Source: Pseudomonas fluorescens HK44 (GTDB lineage: Bacteria; Pseudomonadota; Gammaproteobacteria; Pseudomonadales; Pseudomonadaceae). Taken from it: a stretch of DNA of 64,000 nucleotides. The stretch is from assembly GCF_000217955.3 (NCBI RefSeq), contig NZ_AFOY02000018.1, positions 62,001 through 126,000 on the forward strand. Direction: 5' to 3'. The number at the start of each line of letters is the position of its first letter. Positions within the stretch are counted from its first letter, which is position 1. A model generated the notes under the pieces. The model ran no database searches. It was given only the letters and a program-made list of their open reading frames with translations, and had not been told where the DNA came from. Of the stretch, positions 42,500 to 50,251 are shown in pieces. The translations under genes and the position numbers were made by a program.

Positions 42500-43170
42500 A
42501 CCCGGCCTGGGCGCTGCTGCGTCTGGCCAGCCCGCAATTGCCGATTGGTGGCTACAGCTATTCCCAAGGCCTGGAAATGGCTGTGGATAACGGCCGCGTG
42601 ACGAATCCGTCATCAGCCAAACGCTGGATCAGCGATCAGTTGCTGCTCAACCTGGCGCGCTTCGAAGCGCCGCTGCTGCTTGCCCATTGCACCGCCGCGG
42701 TCAATGACGACTGGCCACAGCTGCTGCAACGCTGTGAGGAACACCGCGCCAGCCGGGAAACCCGCGAGCTGCATCAGGAGAGCCGCCAAATGGGCTATTC
42801 CCTGCAGCAACTGCTCAACGGCTTGCCGGAACTGGATGACGCCGCCCGCAGCTTTCTCGCACAACGCAGCGAACCGCATCTGGCGCTCGGCTGGGCGCTG
42901 GCTGCCCGCGCCTGGCAGATCAGCCCGCAAGACGCACTCGCCGCCTGGCTCTGGAGCTGGCTGGAAAATCAATTGGCAGTGTTGATGAAAACCCTTCCGC
43001 TGGGCCAGCAAGCCGCACAACGCCTCACCAGCGAACTACTGCCGCTGCTGCAACAGGCGCAGCAAAACGCCTCAAGCATCGACCCTCAACATTACGGCAG
43101 CGCCGCTTTCGGCCTGTCCCTGGCGTGCATGGCCCATGAGCGCCAGTACAGCCGTCTGTTCCGTTCCTAG
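42496..43170 (+). CDS. ureF: Urease accessory protein UreF
   Basis: UreF forms the UreDFG activation complex and gates GTP hydrolysis by UreG. The all-helical 224-residue protein has LLRLASPQLPIGGYSYSQGL at 8-27, the hallmark of UreF. It starts at GTG overlapping the ureE stop (GTGA), and ureG follows 23 bases later. Confidence 0.95.
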   Translation: MNPAWALLRLASPQLPIGGYSYSQGLEMAVDNGRVTNPSSAKRWISDQLLLNLARFEAPLLLAHCTAAVNDDWPQLLQRCEEHRASRETRELHQESRQMGYSLQQLLNGLPELDDAARSFLAQRSEPHLALGWALAARAWQISPQDALAAWLWSWLENQLAVLMKTLPLGQQAAQRLTSELLPLLQQAQQNASSIDPQHYGSAAFGLSLACMAHERQYSRLFRS

Positions 43171-43193
43171 GGCCTGTTATTTTGGAGAATCAC

Positions 43194-43808
43194 ATGAACA
43201 CACAACCTCTGCGCGTCGGCATCGGCGGCCCGGTCGGTTCCGGCAAAACCGCGCTGACTTTGGCCCTGTGCCTGGCGTTGCGTGATCGCTACAACCTGGC
43301 AGTGGTCACCAACGACATCTACACCCGCGAAGACGCCGATTTTCTGGTGCGCAACGAAGCGCTGGCCCCCGAACGGATCATTGGCGTGGAAACCGGCGGT
43401 TGCCCGCACACGGCGATCCGCGAAGATGCGTCGATCAACCTCGAAGCGGTAGATCAACTGAACCGGCGCTTTCCCGGTCTCGATCTGATTCTGGTGGAGT
43501 CCGGTGGCGACAACCTGTCGGCGACCTTCAGCCCGGAACTCTCGGACCTGACGATCTACGTGATCGACGTCTCGGCCGGCGACAAGCTGCCACGCAAGGG
43601 CGGACCGGGGATCTGCAAATCCGACCTGCTGGTGATCAACAAGATCGACCTGGCGCCACTGGTAGGCGCATCGCTGTCGATGATGGACAGCGACACCCGG
43701 CGCATGCGAGGCGGTAAGCCGTTTGTCTTCAGTAACCAGAAAACCGGCCAGGGCCTTGAAGAAATCATCGCCTTCATCGAGCGCCAGGGGTTGCTGACCG
43801 CAGCCTGA
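43194..43808 (+). CDS. ureG: Urease accessory GTPase UreG
   Basis: UreG is the SIMIBI GTPase that drives nickel insertion into urease. The 204-residue protein has the P-loop GGPVGSGKTAL (about 12-22), the metal-binding ETGGCPHTAIREDASIN (CPH around 71-73) and NKIDLAPLVG (about 148-157). The start is MNTQPLRVGIGG at 43194 behind TTTTGGAG; an in-frame ATG four codons earlier is less likely. The urease subunits and UreD are not in this window, as in other pseudomonads where they lie in a separate cluster. Confidence 0.96.
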   Translation: MNTQPLRVGIGGPVGSGKTALTLALCLALRDRYNLAVVTNDIYTREDADFLVRNEALAPERIIGVETGGCPHTAIREDASINLEAVDQLNRRFPGLDLILVESGGDNLSATFSPELSDLTIYVIDVSAGDKLPRKGGPGICKSDLLVINKIDLAPLVGASLSMMDSDTRRMRGGKPFVFSNQKTGQGLEEIIAFIERQGLLTAA

Positions 43809-43846
43809 AACTTATCCACACGCGTTATCAACAAGGAAGCTTATTC

Positions 43847-44419
43847 ATGACACTCAAACGCATCTCCGCCGCCGCTGCCCTGCTGCTTACGCCCGCCCTG
43901 GCCTTCGCCCACCCCGGCCATGGCGACAACGGTTTGCTGGCCGGTATCAGCCACCCGATTGGCGGTCTCGACCATGTGCTGGCGATGCTGGCCGTGGGGT
44001 TATGGGCCGCGCAACAAAAGGGCGCAGCGCGCTGGGCGCTGCCGTGTGCCTTCGTCGGCGTCATGCTGATCGGCGGAATGCTCGGGTTTGAGGGCTTGAA
44101 CCTGCCAGCGCTGGAGAGCGGGATTGCCGCTTCGGTGCTCGCGTTGGGCCTGGCGGTGGCATTGGCGGTGCGTCCACCGTTGAGCCTGGCGATTGGCGCA
44201 ACGGCACTGTTTGCCTTGTTCCACGGTGTGGCGCATGGCCTGGAGCTTCCGGCCATGTCCAGCCCGTGGACTTATGCGATGGGTTTTGTCGCGGCAACCG
44301 CTGCCCTGCATGCTGCCGGTTTCGCACTGGTGCGCGTGTTGCCGCAAGCCGCTGCGCCGTTGGTTCGGCTGGCCGGTGCTGCTTCAGCGGCAACCGGAGT
44401 CTGGTTGCTCGCCGGCTGA
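43847..44419 (+). CDS. HupE/UreJ-family nickel transporter
   Basis: The 190-residue inner-membrane protein has a cleavable signal (MTLKRISAAAALLLTPALAF) followed by HPGHGDNGLLAGISHPIGGL and DHVLAML. The HPG and GLDH motifs, placed before about six membrane helices, define the HupE/UreJ family of secondary nickel or cobalt importers. It follows ureG by 38 bases and probably supplies nickel for urease maturation. AAGGAAGC stands upstream of the ATG. Confidence 0.92.
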   Translation: MTLKRISAAAALLLTPALAFAHPGHGDNGLLAGISHPIGGLDHVLAMLAVGLWAAQQKGAARWALPCAFVGVMLIGGMLGFEGLNLPALESGIAASVLALGLAVALAVRPPLSLAIGATALFALFHGVAHGLELPAMSSPWTYAMGFVAATAALHAAGFALVRVLPQAAAPLVRLAGAASAATGVWLLAG

Positions 44420-44443
44420 GTTTTCTATTGTCAGCACCGGCCC

Positions 44444-44516
44444 CATCGCGAGCAGGCTCGCTCCACATTGGTCCTGCGCACACAACTCCATTGTGGGAGC
44501 GAGCCTGCTCGCGATG
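44444..44516. repeat. REPIN
   Basis: CATCGCGAGCAGGCTCGCTC and GAGCGAGCCTGCTCGCGATG arms enclose about 25 bases. It is the intact equivalent of the REPIN interrupted by the insertion sequence at 45.8-47.1 kb. Confidence 0.85.
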
Positions 44517-44592
44517 AGGGCCGGACAGACACTGCTTCTCTCAGGCCTGCTACCATGTCGCGCAAACACTCCTGCCGTGACGACGCCAGCCA

Positions 44593-45726
44593 ATGCCCGA
44601 TGCTCCCCGCTCCGCCTCCCAGCCTGAATTGAATACCCTGTTCGCCACCGTGCAGCAGCACTTCCTGGACGTGATCGTGCCGCTCTGGCAAGGTCCCGGC
44701 TGGAACGCAGACATGGCGCTGCCGTATGAAGCACTGGACGCCGAGCACCGGCCATTGCCGCCACAACGCTACCGAGCCATGGCCTGCGCGCGGCAGCTGT
44801 ACCTGTTCGCCAGCCTGATCGGTGATGTACCGGCTGCCGAAGAGCGGGCCGCCGCGCTGTTTCGCTCGTTGCAACGGCATTTCCACGATGCTGAGCACGG
44901 CGGCTGGTTCTACAGCATCAATGCCCATGGCGCACCGCTGGATCAGCGTAAAGACCTCTACACCCACGCCTTCATTCTGTTTGCCTGCGCCCATTACTGG
45001 GCCAAGGTTCGTGAGCCGTTGGTTGCGTCGGTGCTCAATGCTGCACTGGAAGTCGTCGCCCAGCGTTTCGCCACAGACGACGGTCTGTACGAAGCCTGCC
45101 TCGACCGCGACTGGTCATCGCTCCAGTCCGGGCCGTTGCAGAACCCGCTGATGCACCTGGCCGAAGCGTTCCTCGCCACCCTGTCAGTACGCGACGACGC
45201 CCCGGTCGAGGCCTCGCTCAATGCACTGTGCGAGGCCATGCAAAAGCACTTCATCGACCCGCAGCACGGGGTGATGATGGAAAAACCGCTGGGGGCTGTG
45301 GATAACTGGTTTGAGCCGGGGCATCAATTCGAATGGTTCTTCCTGCTGGAGTCATCGGCGTTGCTGCGCGGATCAACACTGCACGCCTCGCTGACCCGCG
45401 CATTCCCGCTCACCGAACAACTGGGCGTCAATCAGCAAACGGGCGCAGTGCGAGCGATGCTCGACCTTGAACTGGACGGCCGACCTCGTGATGAGACCCA
45501 GCGCATCTGGGCCCAGGCAGAATACCTGCGCGCCCTGACTTTGCGTCCGGACAGCGAAGCGTTGCTTGAGCGTCAATTGAACGCCTTGCAACAGCGCTTC
45601 GTGCATGCTGGTGGCTGGTACGAGTGCCTGGACAGGGATGGCGCGGTCAGCCGCCGGGACATGCCGTCGACCACGCCTTACCATTTGGCGACCTGTTATC
45701 GCGGCCTCGCCGAATATTTCGGCTGA
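44593..45726 (+). CDS. AGE-family sugar epimerase/isomerase
   Basis: The 377-residue protein has the (alpha/alpha)6-barrel pattern of the N-acylglucosamine 2-epimerase family, which includes mannose isomerases, YihS-type aldose-ketose isomerases and cellobiose epimerases. Family features visible are DLYTHAFILFACAHY (about 117-131, catalytic-region His), EPGHQFEWFFLLE (about 238-250, a His used as catalytic base), and the C-terminal GGWYECLDRDG with TPYHLATCYRG (His around 367). The substrate is not clear; D-mannose or D-fructose is the usual one in pseudomonads. No sugar transporter or regulator is adjacent. Confidence 0.85.
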   Translation: MPDAPRSASQPELNTLFATVQQHFLDVIVPLWQGPGWNADMALPYEALDAEHRPLPPQRYRAMACARQLYLFASLIGDVPAAEERAAALFRSLQRHFHDAEHGGWFYSINAHGAPLDQRKDLYTHAFILFACAHYWAKVREPLVASVLNAALEVVAQRFATDDGLYEACLDRDWSSLQSGPLQNPLMHLAEAFLATLSVRDDAPVEASLNALCEAMQKHFIDPQHGVMMEKPLGAVDNWFEPGHQFEWFFLLESSALLRGSTLHASLTRAFPLTEQLGVNQQTGAVRAMLDLELDGRPRDETQRIWAQAEYLRALTLRPDSEALLERQLNALQQRFVHAGGWYECLDRDGAVSRRDMPSTTPYHLATCYRGLAEYFG

Positions 45727-45738
45727 CAGAAAGACCAC

Positions 45739-45763
45739 CATCGCGAGCAGGCTCGCTCCCACA
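45739..45763. repeat. Left REP arm beside the insertion sequence
   Basis: CATCGCGAGCAGGCTCGCTC plus CCACA. Its exact inverse copy lies at 47140-47164. Together with 45764-45790 it is the left part of a REPIN interrupted by the IS. Confidence 0.85.
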
Positions 45764-45796
45764 GGGATCGGCTAACACCAGAGATCAAATAATGAA

Positions 45797-45808
45797 ATGG
45801 CTACCCCC
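45797..45808 (+). repeat. Left sub-terminal inverted repeat of the IS
   Basis: ATGGCTACCCCC, about six bases inside the left tip. It pairs with 47125-47136 with one mismatch. Confidence 0.75.
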
Positions 45809-45866
45809 GCCGCCCCCTGTGATCGCCCACTAAGCTTTCGCAGGGGGCTCATCGGAGACCGTTGCC

Positions 45867-46858
45867 ATGAACAAAGTAGCTATTGCCGCCATCGATCTGG
45901 GAAAACACTCTTTCCATCTACACGCGCAAGATGATCGTGGTCATGAGTTTACCGCAAAAAGTTTACTCGTGCGGCGCTCATGCAGCACCTGATGAATCTC
46001 GAACCCTGCACCGTTGTGATGGAAGCCTGCGGCGGAGCCCACTTCATGGCGCAGGAGGTCGCGAAGCTGGGACATACGCCCAAGCTCATTGCCCCGCATC
46101 TCGTACGCCCTTACGTGAAAAGCAACAAAAACGACTTCGCTGATGCCGAGGCGATCTGCGAGGCGGCGACTCGTCCAACAATGCGCTTTGTACACCCCAA
46201 AACCCAGGCTCAGCAGCTGCTGGCCATGCTCAACTCGACACGCGATTCGTTCATCAAAGAGCGCACCGCGACCGTCAATCGGATTCACGCAGCGCTTTTG
46301 GAGGTCGGCGTCAGTCTGGCCACAGGCTTCAAGCCCATCAAAGAACTGCCCGCTCGGCTTGAAGCGAGTTCAATTCCTGTGCCCATCAAAAAACTTCTGA
46401 CGAGGTTGCAGGAGCACTTCACCTATCTGGATGGGCAGATCAAGACGCTGGACAAGGAAGTGGAATGCCAGGCCGCCGAAGATGATCTGGCGGCTCGTTT
46501 GATGACCATGCCCTGCGTAGGCCCGATCACCTCCAGCGTCCTGGCTGCCGAATTGGGCGATGGCAAGCAGTTCAAATGCGGCCGAGGCTATTCGGCCTCA
46601 ATCGGGCTGATACCCAAACAGCATTCTACGGGCGGCAAGACCGTCCTGCTGGGCATCAGCAAGCGAGGTGATCGCAACCAGCGGCGCCTGCTTGTCCAAT
46701 GTGCCCGTGTTTACCTGATGCAACTGGACCGACAGAAAGGCTGGCTGGCGGACTGGGTCCGGCAGCTATTGGCCCACCATCACTCCAACCATGTGGTCTG
46801 CGCGCTGGCCAACAAGCTGGCAAGGATCGCCTGGGCGATTGCTGGCCCACCACACTGA
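45867..46858 (+). pseudogene. IS110-family transposase with a frameshift
   Basis: The N-terminal part starts at ATG 45867 behind CGGAGACC and reads MNKVAIAAIDLGKHSFHLHA with the first catalytic Asp. After GHEF the frame is lost and meets a stop at 45990-45992. The frame continues one base back with YRKKFTRAALMQHLMNLEPC, then VVMEACGGAHF (Glu), KNDFADAEAI (two Asp) and the C-terminal Tnp20 part with YSASIGLIPKQHSTGGK containing the catalytic Ser. One missing base near 45948-45950 explains this; the repaired protein would have 330 residues. An ATG at 45980 could express only the truncated part lacking the first Asp. Confidence 0.85.
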
Positions 46859-47124
46859 ATTTGATGCAGGGCCAACCGCGATGAACGCCTGACCCTGCTG
46901 TCACCCGAGCACCACCCACCTGGTTTTGCGATGCTGGATAACAGATGACGTGAACGGCTAACCGGCCTGACGACAACCCTGAGCTCCCACACGGCTGAAA
47001 GGCCGTTCGAATAATTAGGATCGTTAGGCATCGATTCTCATCGAGGCGCGGGGTTGCCACCCCACACAGACGCCGGATAGATGAAAGCAAGCCAAACACG
47101 CATCAAAAACAGTATTGCAGAAAA
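46859..47124 (+). ncRNA. Candidate bridge/seek guide RNA in the IS right end
   Basis: IS1111-type elements encode their guide RNA in the right non-coding end, which is what lies here. A stem CGGCCT (46963-46968) with AGGCCG (47000-47005) closes a 31-base loop containing GCTCCCACA (46983-46991). That is the exact complement of TGTGGGAGC at 47140-47148, the target half against which the element sits. ATTTGAT (46859-46865) also complements ATCAAAT of the left target half but lies outside that loop. A second stem GGGGT/ACCCC sits near 47058-47072. Boundaries and transcription are inferred; I could not identify the donor-pairing loop. Confidence 0.5.
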
Positions 47125-47136
47125 GGGGGTAACCAT
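47125..47136 (+). repeat. Right sub-terminal inverted repeat of the IS
   Basis: GGGGGTAACCAT, three to four bases inside the right tip. It is the partner of 45797-45808. Confidence 0.75.
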
Positions 47137-47139
47137 AGA

Positions 47140-47164
47140 TGTGGGAGCGAGCCTGCTCGCGATG
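47140..47164. repeat. Right REP arm beside the insertion sequence
   Basis: TGTGGGAGCGAGCCTGCTCG plus CGATG, the exact inverse of 45739-45763. Confidence 0.85.
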
Positions 47165-47178
47165 AAGGCGACTCGGTC

Positions 47179-47946
47179 TTACGCTTTGCTACTGCGGTCG
47201 ATTGCAAACCCGCCCCAGGTCTGGCTCACCGGCATCAACTCCAGACGGTTGATGTTGATGTGCGCCGGGGCATTGAGGACCCAGAAAATCGTCTCGGCGA
47301 TGTCCTGCGGCTGGATCGGCTCGGCACCCGCGTAAGTGGCGTCGTAGCGTGCCTGGTCACCGCCAAAGCGCACCAGCGAGAACTCGCTTTCACACAGGCC
47401 CGGCTCGATGTTGCTCACCCGCACACCGGTGCCTTGCAGGTCGCAACGCAGGTTCAGCGAGAACTGTTTGACGAACGCTTTGGTCGCGCCATACACGTGG
47501 CTGCCCGGGTATGGGTAGTTGCCGGCGATGGAACCCAGGTTGATGATCCCGGCACCGCGGCCGTGGGCGATCAAGCGTGGCAGCAGCAGGCGAGTGCTGT
47601 ACATCAGGCCTTTGATATTGGTGTCGACCATGGTCTCCCAATCGTCCAGATCGCACTTGGGCGCAGGGTCTACACCCAGGGCCAGGCCCGCGTTGTTGAT
47701 CAGCCCGCGCAGCTTGGCAAACGACGGCGGCAGGTTGTCGATCGCCTCCTCCATGGCCTTGCGGTCACGCACGTCGAGCACCAGGCCATGGACTTCGGTC
47801 TGCTTCGACAATTCGGCGCACAAGGCATTCAGACGCTCTTCACGACGGCCTGTCAGTACCAGTTTCCAGCCGGCCTCGGCAAAACGACGGGCACAGGCTT
47901 CACCAAAACCGGACGTCGCGCCGGTAATAAACAGGGTGTTGGACAT
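47179..47946 (-). CDS. Short-chain dehydrogenase/reductase, YdfG-like
   Basis: The 255-residue classical SDR has the cofactor motif TGATSGFGEACARRF (about 8-22), NNAGLA (about 86-91), the catalytic Ser in NLGSIAGNYPYPGSHVYG, and the YGATK pair (Tyr around 152, Lys 156). Overall it resembles YdfG, an NADP-dependent 3-hydroxy acid (allo-threonine, malonic semialdehyde) dehydrogenase; the substrate is inferred only from that likeness. The ATG at 47946 follows AGGAGA. The IS right end lies 15 bases beyond the REP arm downstream. Confidence 0.87.
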   Translation of the reverse strand: MSNTLFITGATSGFGEACARRFAEAGWKLVLTGRREERLNALCAELSKQTEVHGLVLDVRDRKAMEEAIDNLPPSFAKLRGLINNAGLALGVDPAPKCDLDDWETMVDTNIKGLMYSTRLLLPRLIAHGRGAGIINLGSIAGNYPYPGSHVYGATKAFVKQFSLNLRCDLQGTGVRVSNIEPGLCESEFSLVRFGGDQARYDATYAGAEPIQPQDIAETIFWVLNAPAHININRLELMPVSQTWGGFAIDRSSKA

Positions 47947-48050
47947 CGTGTTCTCCTGGTTTGGGCTGATACGCAGCCGTTGGAATAAAAACTCAACCAG
48001 CAGCATGCCCGGCCCGGAGCGCAGCGGCAACCAGGTCATTGGTGATCACT

Positions 48051-49274
48051 TCACAGGCTGCGTGCACACTGGATCTGCGAGAAGCTGCCGCCATTGAGGG
48101 TGACGATCGTGGCGCTGGTTTTCTCGATCTCGCTGGGGAGCGTCAGGTGCAGGTCCTTGAGGGCCCTCTGCGGGGTTTGCCAGAGGATGGTCTTGTACCT
48201 CACGTAACCAGTGGCTTCACCGCCGCCCGTGACGAGCCGGATCGTACTGCCGCCGGGTCGATAGTAAAGGGTGGTGCTCGCCCCCGTGCAGACGTACGCA
48301 TACTCCTTTTGCGGCGTGGGCAGCAGGCCACCGGACAATCCGCCCACCAGGCTATACAACGCAGCGCTGATCACGAAAATACCGGCAAGCCCCGCCAACA
48401 CCGTCGCCAGCCCGTTGTAATTGCCGAACAGGCGACGCGGCGGCTCGTCACTGGACGCGTCAATCGAAGGCGCAGGCGATGCAGTCAGGACGACCTCGGG
48501 TTTCACGAGAGGCAACGCAACCGGTTCGCGGACCGGCTGCTGAAACCTGACCGCACGTGCAACCGGCTGCACGACCGCAAGTTTGGGCAACCGCGCACGT
48601 TGCCGAAGAATGATCCGGGCCTGAAGAACCACATACGCCGCACACAACAGGGGCACCACTTGATTGAGTGCAGGTGACTGGCTGTTGACCCAGCCCACGA
48701 CCACCGGATCGGAGACCGCAATATCTCCCGCGACATAGCCCAGCAGTGCGGCGCCAATCGACACCAGCACCGGCTGACGCTGTAGCAACCGAGTGATTTG
48801 CAGGCTGCCGAACATCAGCAGCGGCACGCTCATCAGCAAGCCCAGCACCAGATAAAAGACACTGCCCTGTGCCACCGCCGCCAGACCGACCACGTTGTCC
48901 ATGCTCATGATCAGGTCGGCGGTCAGCACCGTGACCACTGCGCCGCCCAACGTCTGCGGTGAGCCGCCTGACGAATCGCCCTCCTCGCCGGCCTCTTCCT
49001 CGGTCAGCAGCCGTATGGCGATCACCAGCAACAGCAGCGCGCCGATCAATTTGAGCCACGGCACCAGCAGCAACCAACCGGCCAGTGTGGTCAGCAGTGC
49101 CCGCAGGACGATGGCGCCACTGGTGCCGATCAACACGGCCCGACGCAGCTGCTGCGGCGGCAACCCGCGACAGGCCAGGGCGATCACCAACGCGTTGTCG
49201 CCCGACAGGATCAAGTCCAGCAGGAACACTTCGAAGACCATGCTCAGCGCGTGCAGTGCACCATCAAATAACAT
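48051..49274 (-). CDS. TerC-family membrane protein with a C-terminal extension
   Basis: The 407-residue protein has an N-terminal TerC domain (about 1-230) with the family signatures LLDLILSGDNALVIALACRG (about 14-33) and TADLIMSMDNVVGLAAVA. Its acidic residues in membrane helices are thought to bind metal; relatives export manganese. After a Pro/Ser-rich linker (about 235-275) comes one more membrane helix (LATVLAGLAGIFVISAALYS) and an extracytoplasmic domain of about 100 residues with two cysteines (YAYVCTGASTTLYYRPGG, QIQCARSL). That tail is unusual for TerC proteins and I do not recognise it. The start at 49274 follows AGGAAA. Confidence 0.82.
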   Translation of the reverse strand: MLFDGALHALSMVFEVFLLDLILSGDNALVIALACRGLPPQQLRRAVLIGTSGAIVLRALLTTLAGWLLLVPWLKLIGALLLLVIAIRLLTEEEAGEEGDSSGGSPQTLGGAVVTVLTADLIMSMDNVVGLAAVAQGSVFYLVLGLLMSVPLLMFGSLQITRLLQRQPVLVSIGAALLGYVAGDIAVSDPVVVGWVNSQSPALNQVVPLLCAAYVVLQARIILRQRARLPKLAVVQPVARAVRFQQPVREPVALPLVKPEVVLTASPAPSIDASSDEPPRRLFGNYNGLATVLAGLAGIFVISAALYSLVGGLSGGLLPTPQKEYAYVCTGASTTLYYRPGGSTIRLVTGGGEATGYVRYKTILWQTPQRALKDLHLTLPSEIEKTSATIVTLNGGSFSQIQCARSL

Positions 49275-49369
49275 CGAGCGGTTTCCTGGCAAAAGACGGC
49301 GTCATCGGAACATCATCCCAGCGAACCGCTCAGGCCTGTGGTCTGCACACAGATCACTCATAGCCATCG

Positions 49370-50251
49370 CTACTTGCCGCTGGTCGCTGCCGGTCCGTTC
49401 CGGAACTGCTTGAGAAACGCAGCATCAGGCGTCAGTACCAACATCGGCTGACTGTCGGACAGCGCCTGGCGGTAGGTCTGTAACGAGCGGTACAACTTGT
49501 AGAATTCCGGGTCTTTGCTGAACGCCGCCGAAAGAATCTGGTTGGCCGCCGCATCGGCCTCACCATGAGTGATTGCCGACTGGCGCTGGACTTCCGAGAG
49601 CAACACCGTGCGATCACGGTCGGCCTTGGCCTGGATTTGCTGGGCCCATTCAAACCCCTGCGCGCGCAGTTCCTTGGCTTCGCGCTGGCGCTCGGATTTC
49701 ATCCGGTCGTAAATCGCCTGACTGGCCTCCAGCGGCAGATCGGCGCGGTGCAGACGCACCTCCGTCACCTCGATGCCGAGTGCGCGAGCCTTGTCGGCGA
49801 CGTCTTTCTCGATGATCGCGACTTCCTGCTGACGGGCCGGCGACAACAGCGAACGCAGCGATACCTCACCCAACTCACGGCGCAGTGAAGAACTGACCAT
49901 TTGCGTCAGCTGGGCATTGGCTTGGTCCAGGGTCCCGACGGCCTGATAAAACCGCAGCGGGTCGCTGATGCGAAAACGCGTATAGGTCTCGACCTCGATA
50001 CGCTTCTGATCGCCGAGAATTACTTGTTCGGCCGGCGATGCCAGGGTTTGCAGACGGCTGTCGTAAAACACGATGGAATCGCTGAACGGCACCTTGAACT
50101 TGAGCCCCGGCTCCCCGGCAACGCCCATCGGCGCGCCAAAGCGGATGATCAGTGCCTGTTGCGATTCATCGACGACATAGGCCGACGCGGCCAACGCCCA
50201 AAGCGCAAGCGCGACCACGGCTGCGGCCAACCATTTGACGGTGCGGTTCAT
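49370..50251 (-). CDS. hflC: HflC-type SPFH-domain protease modulator
   Basis: The 293-residue protein has an N-terminal membrane helix (about 5-24; WLAAAVVALALWALAASAYV), then VVDESQQALIIRFGAP and the SPFH/band-7 domain with a long coiled-coil segment (about 180-250). HflC with HflK forms the large periplasm-facing cage around FtsH. Its start overlaps the hflK stop by four bases. Pseudomonads have a canonical hflKC pair beside hfq-hflX; this pair, with a TerC gene rather than hflX as neighbour, is probably the second, paralogous one. Confidence 0.85.
   Translation of the reverse strand: MNRTVKWLAAAVVALALWALAASAYVVDESQQALIIRFGAPMGVAGEPGLKFKVPFSDSIVFYDSRLQTLASPAEQVILGDQKRIEVETYTRFRISDPLRFYQAVGTLDQANAQLTQMVSSSLRRELGEVSLRSLLSPARQQEVAIIEKDVADKARALGIEVTEVRLHRADLPLEASQAIYDRMKSERQREAKELRAQGFEWAQQIQAKADRDRTVLLSEVQRQSAITHGEADAAANQILSAAFSKDPEFYKLYRSLQTYRQALSDSQPMLVLTPDAAFLKQFRNGPAATSGK

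Larger units (their letters stand above)
45791..47140 (+). mobile_element. IS110-family (IS1111-like) insertion sequence in a REPIN
   Basis: The element carries a DEDD-type transposase gene, 76 bases of left end and 282 bases of right non-coding end, the asymmetry of the IS1111 subgroup. Sub-terminal inverted repeats ATGGCTACCCCC (45797-45808) and GGGGGTAACCAT (47125-47136) match at 11 of 12 positions. The flanks are the two arms of one REPIN; removing the element joins GAGATCAAAT to GTGGGAGCG. No target duplication is seen, as expected for this family. The exact tips are uncertain by one or two bases because AT occurs at both junctions. Confidence 0.85.

Noticed and set aside
42000..45726. 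A complete urease operon
   Set aside because: Only ureE, ureF, ureG and a HupE/UreJ transporter are present; ureA, ureB, ureC and ureD are not in the window.
45948..45960. Programmed -1 frameshifting in the IS transposase
   Set aside because: The A5 run allows only single-tRNA slippage, not the usual two-codon slip, and IS110-family elements normally have one uninterrupted gene. A deleted base is simpler, although the alternative is not excluded.
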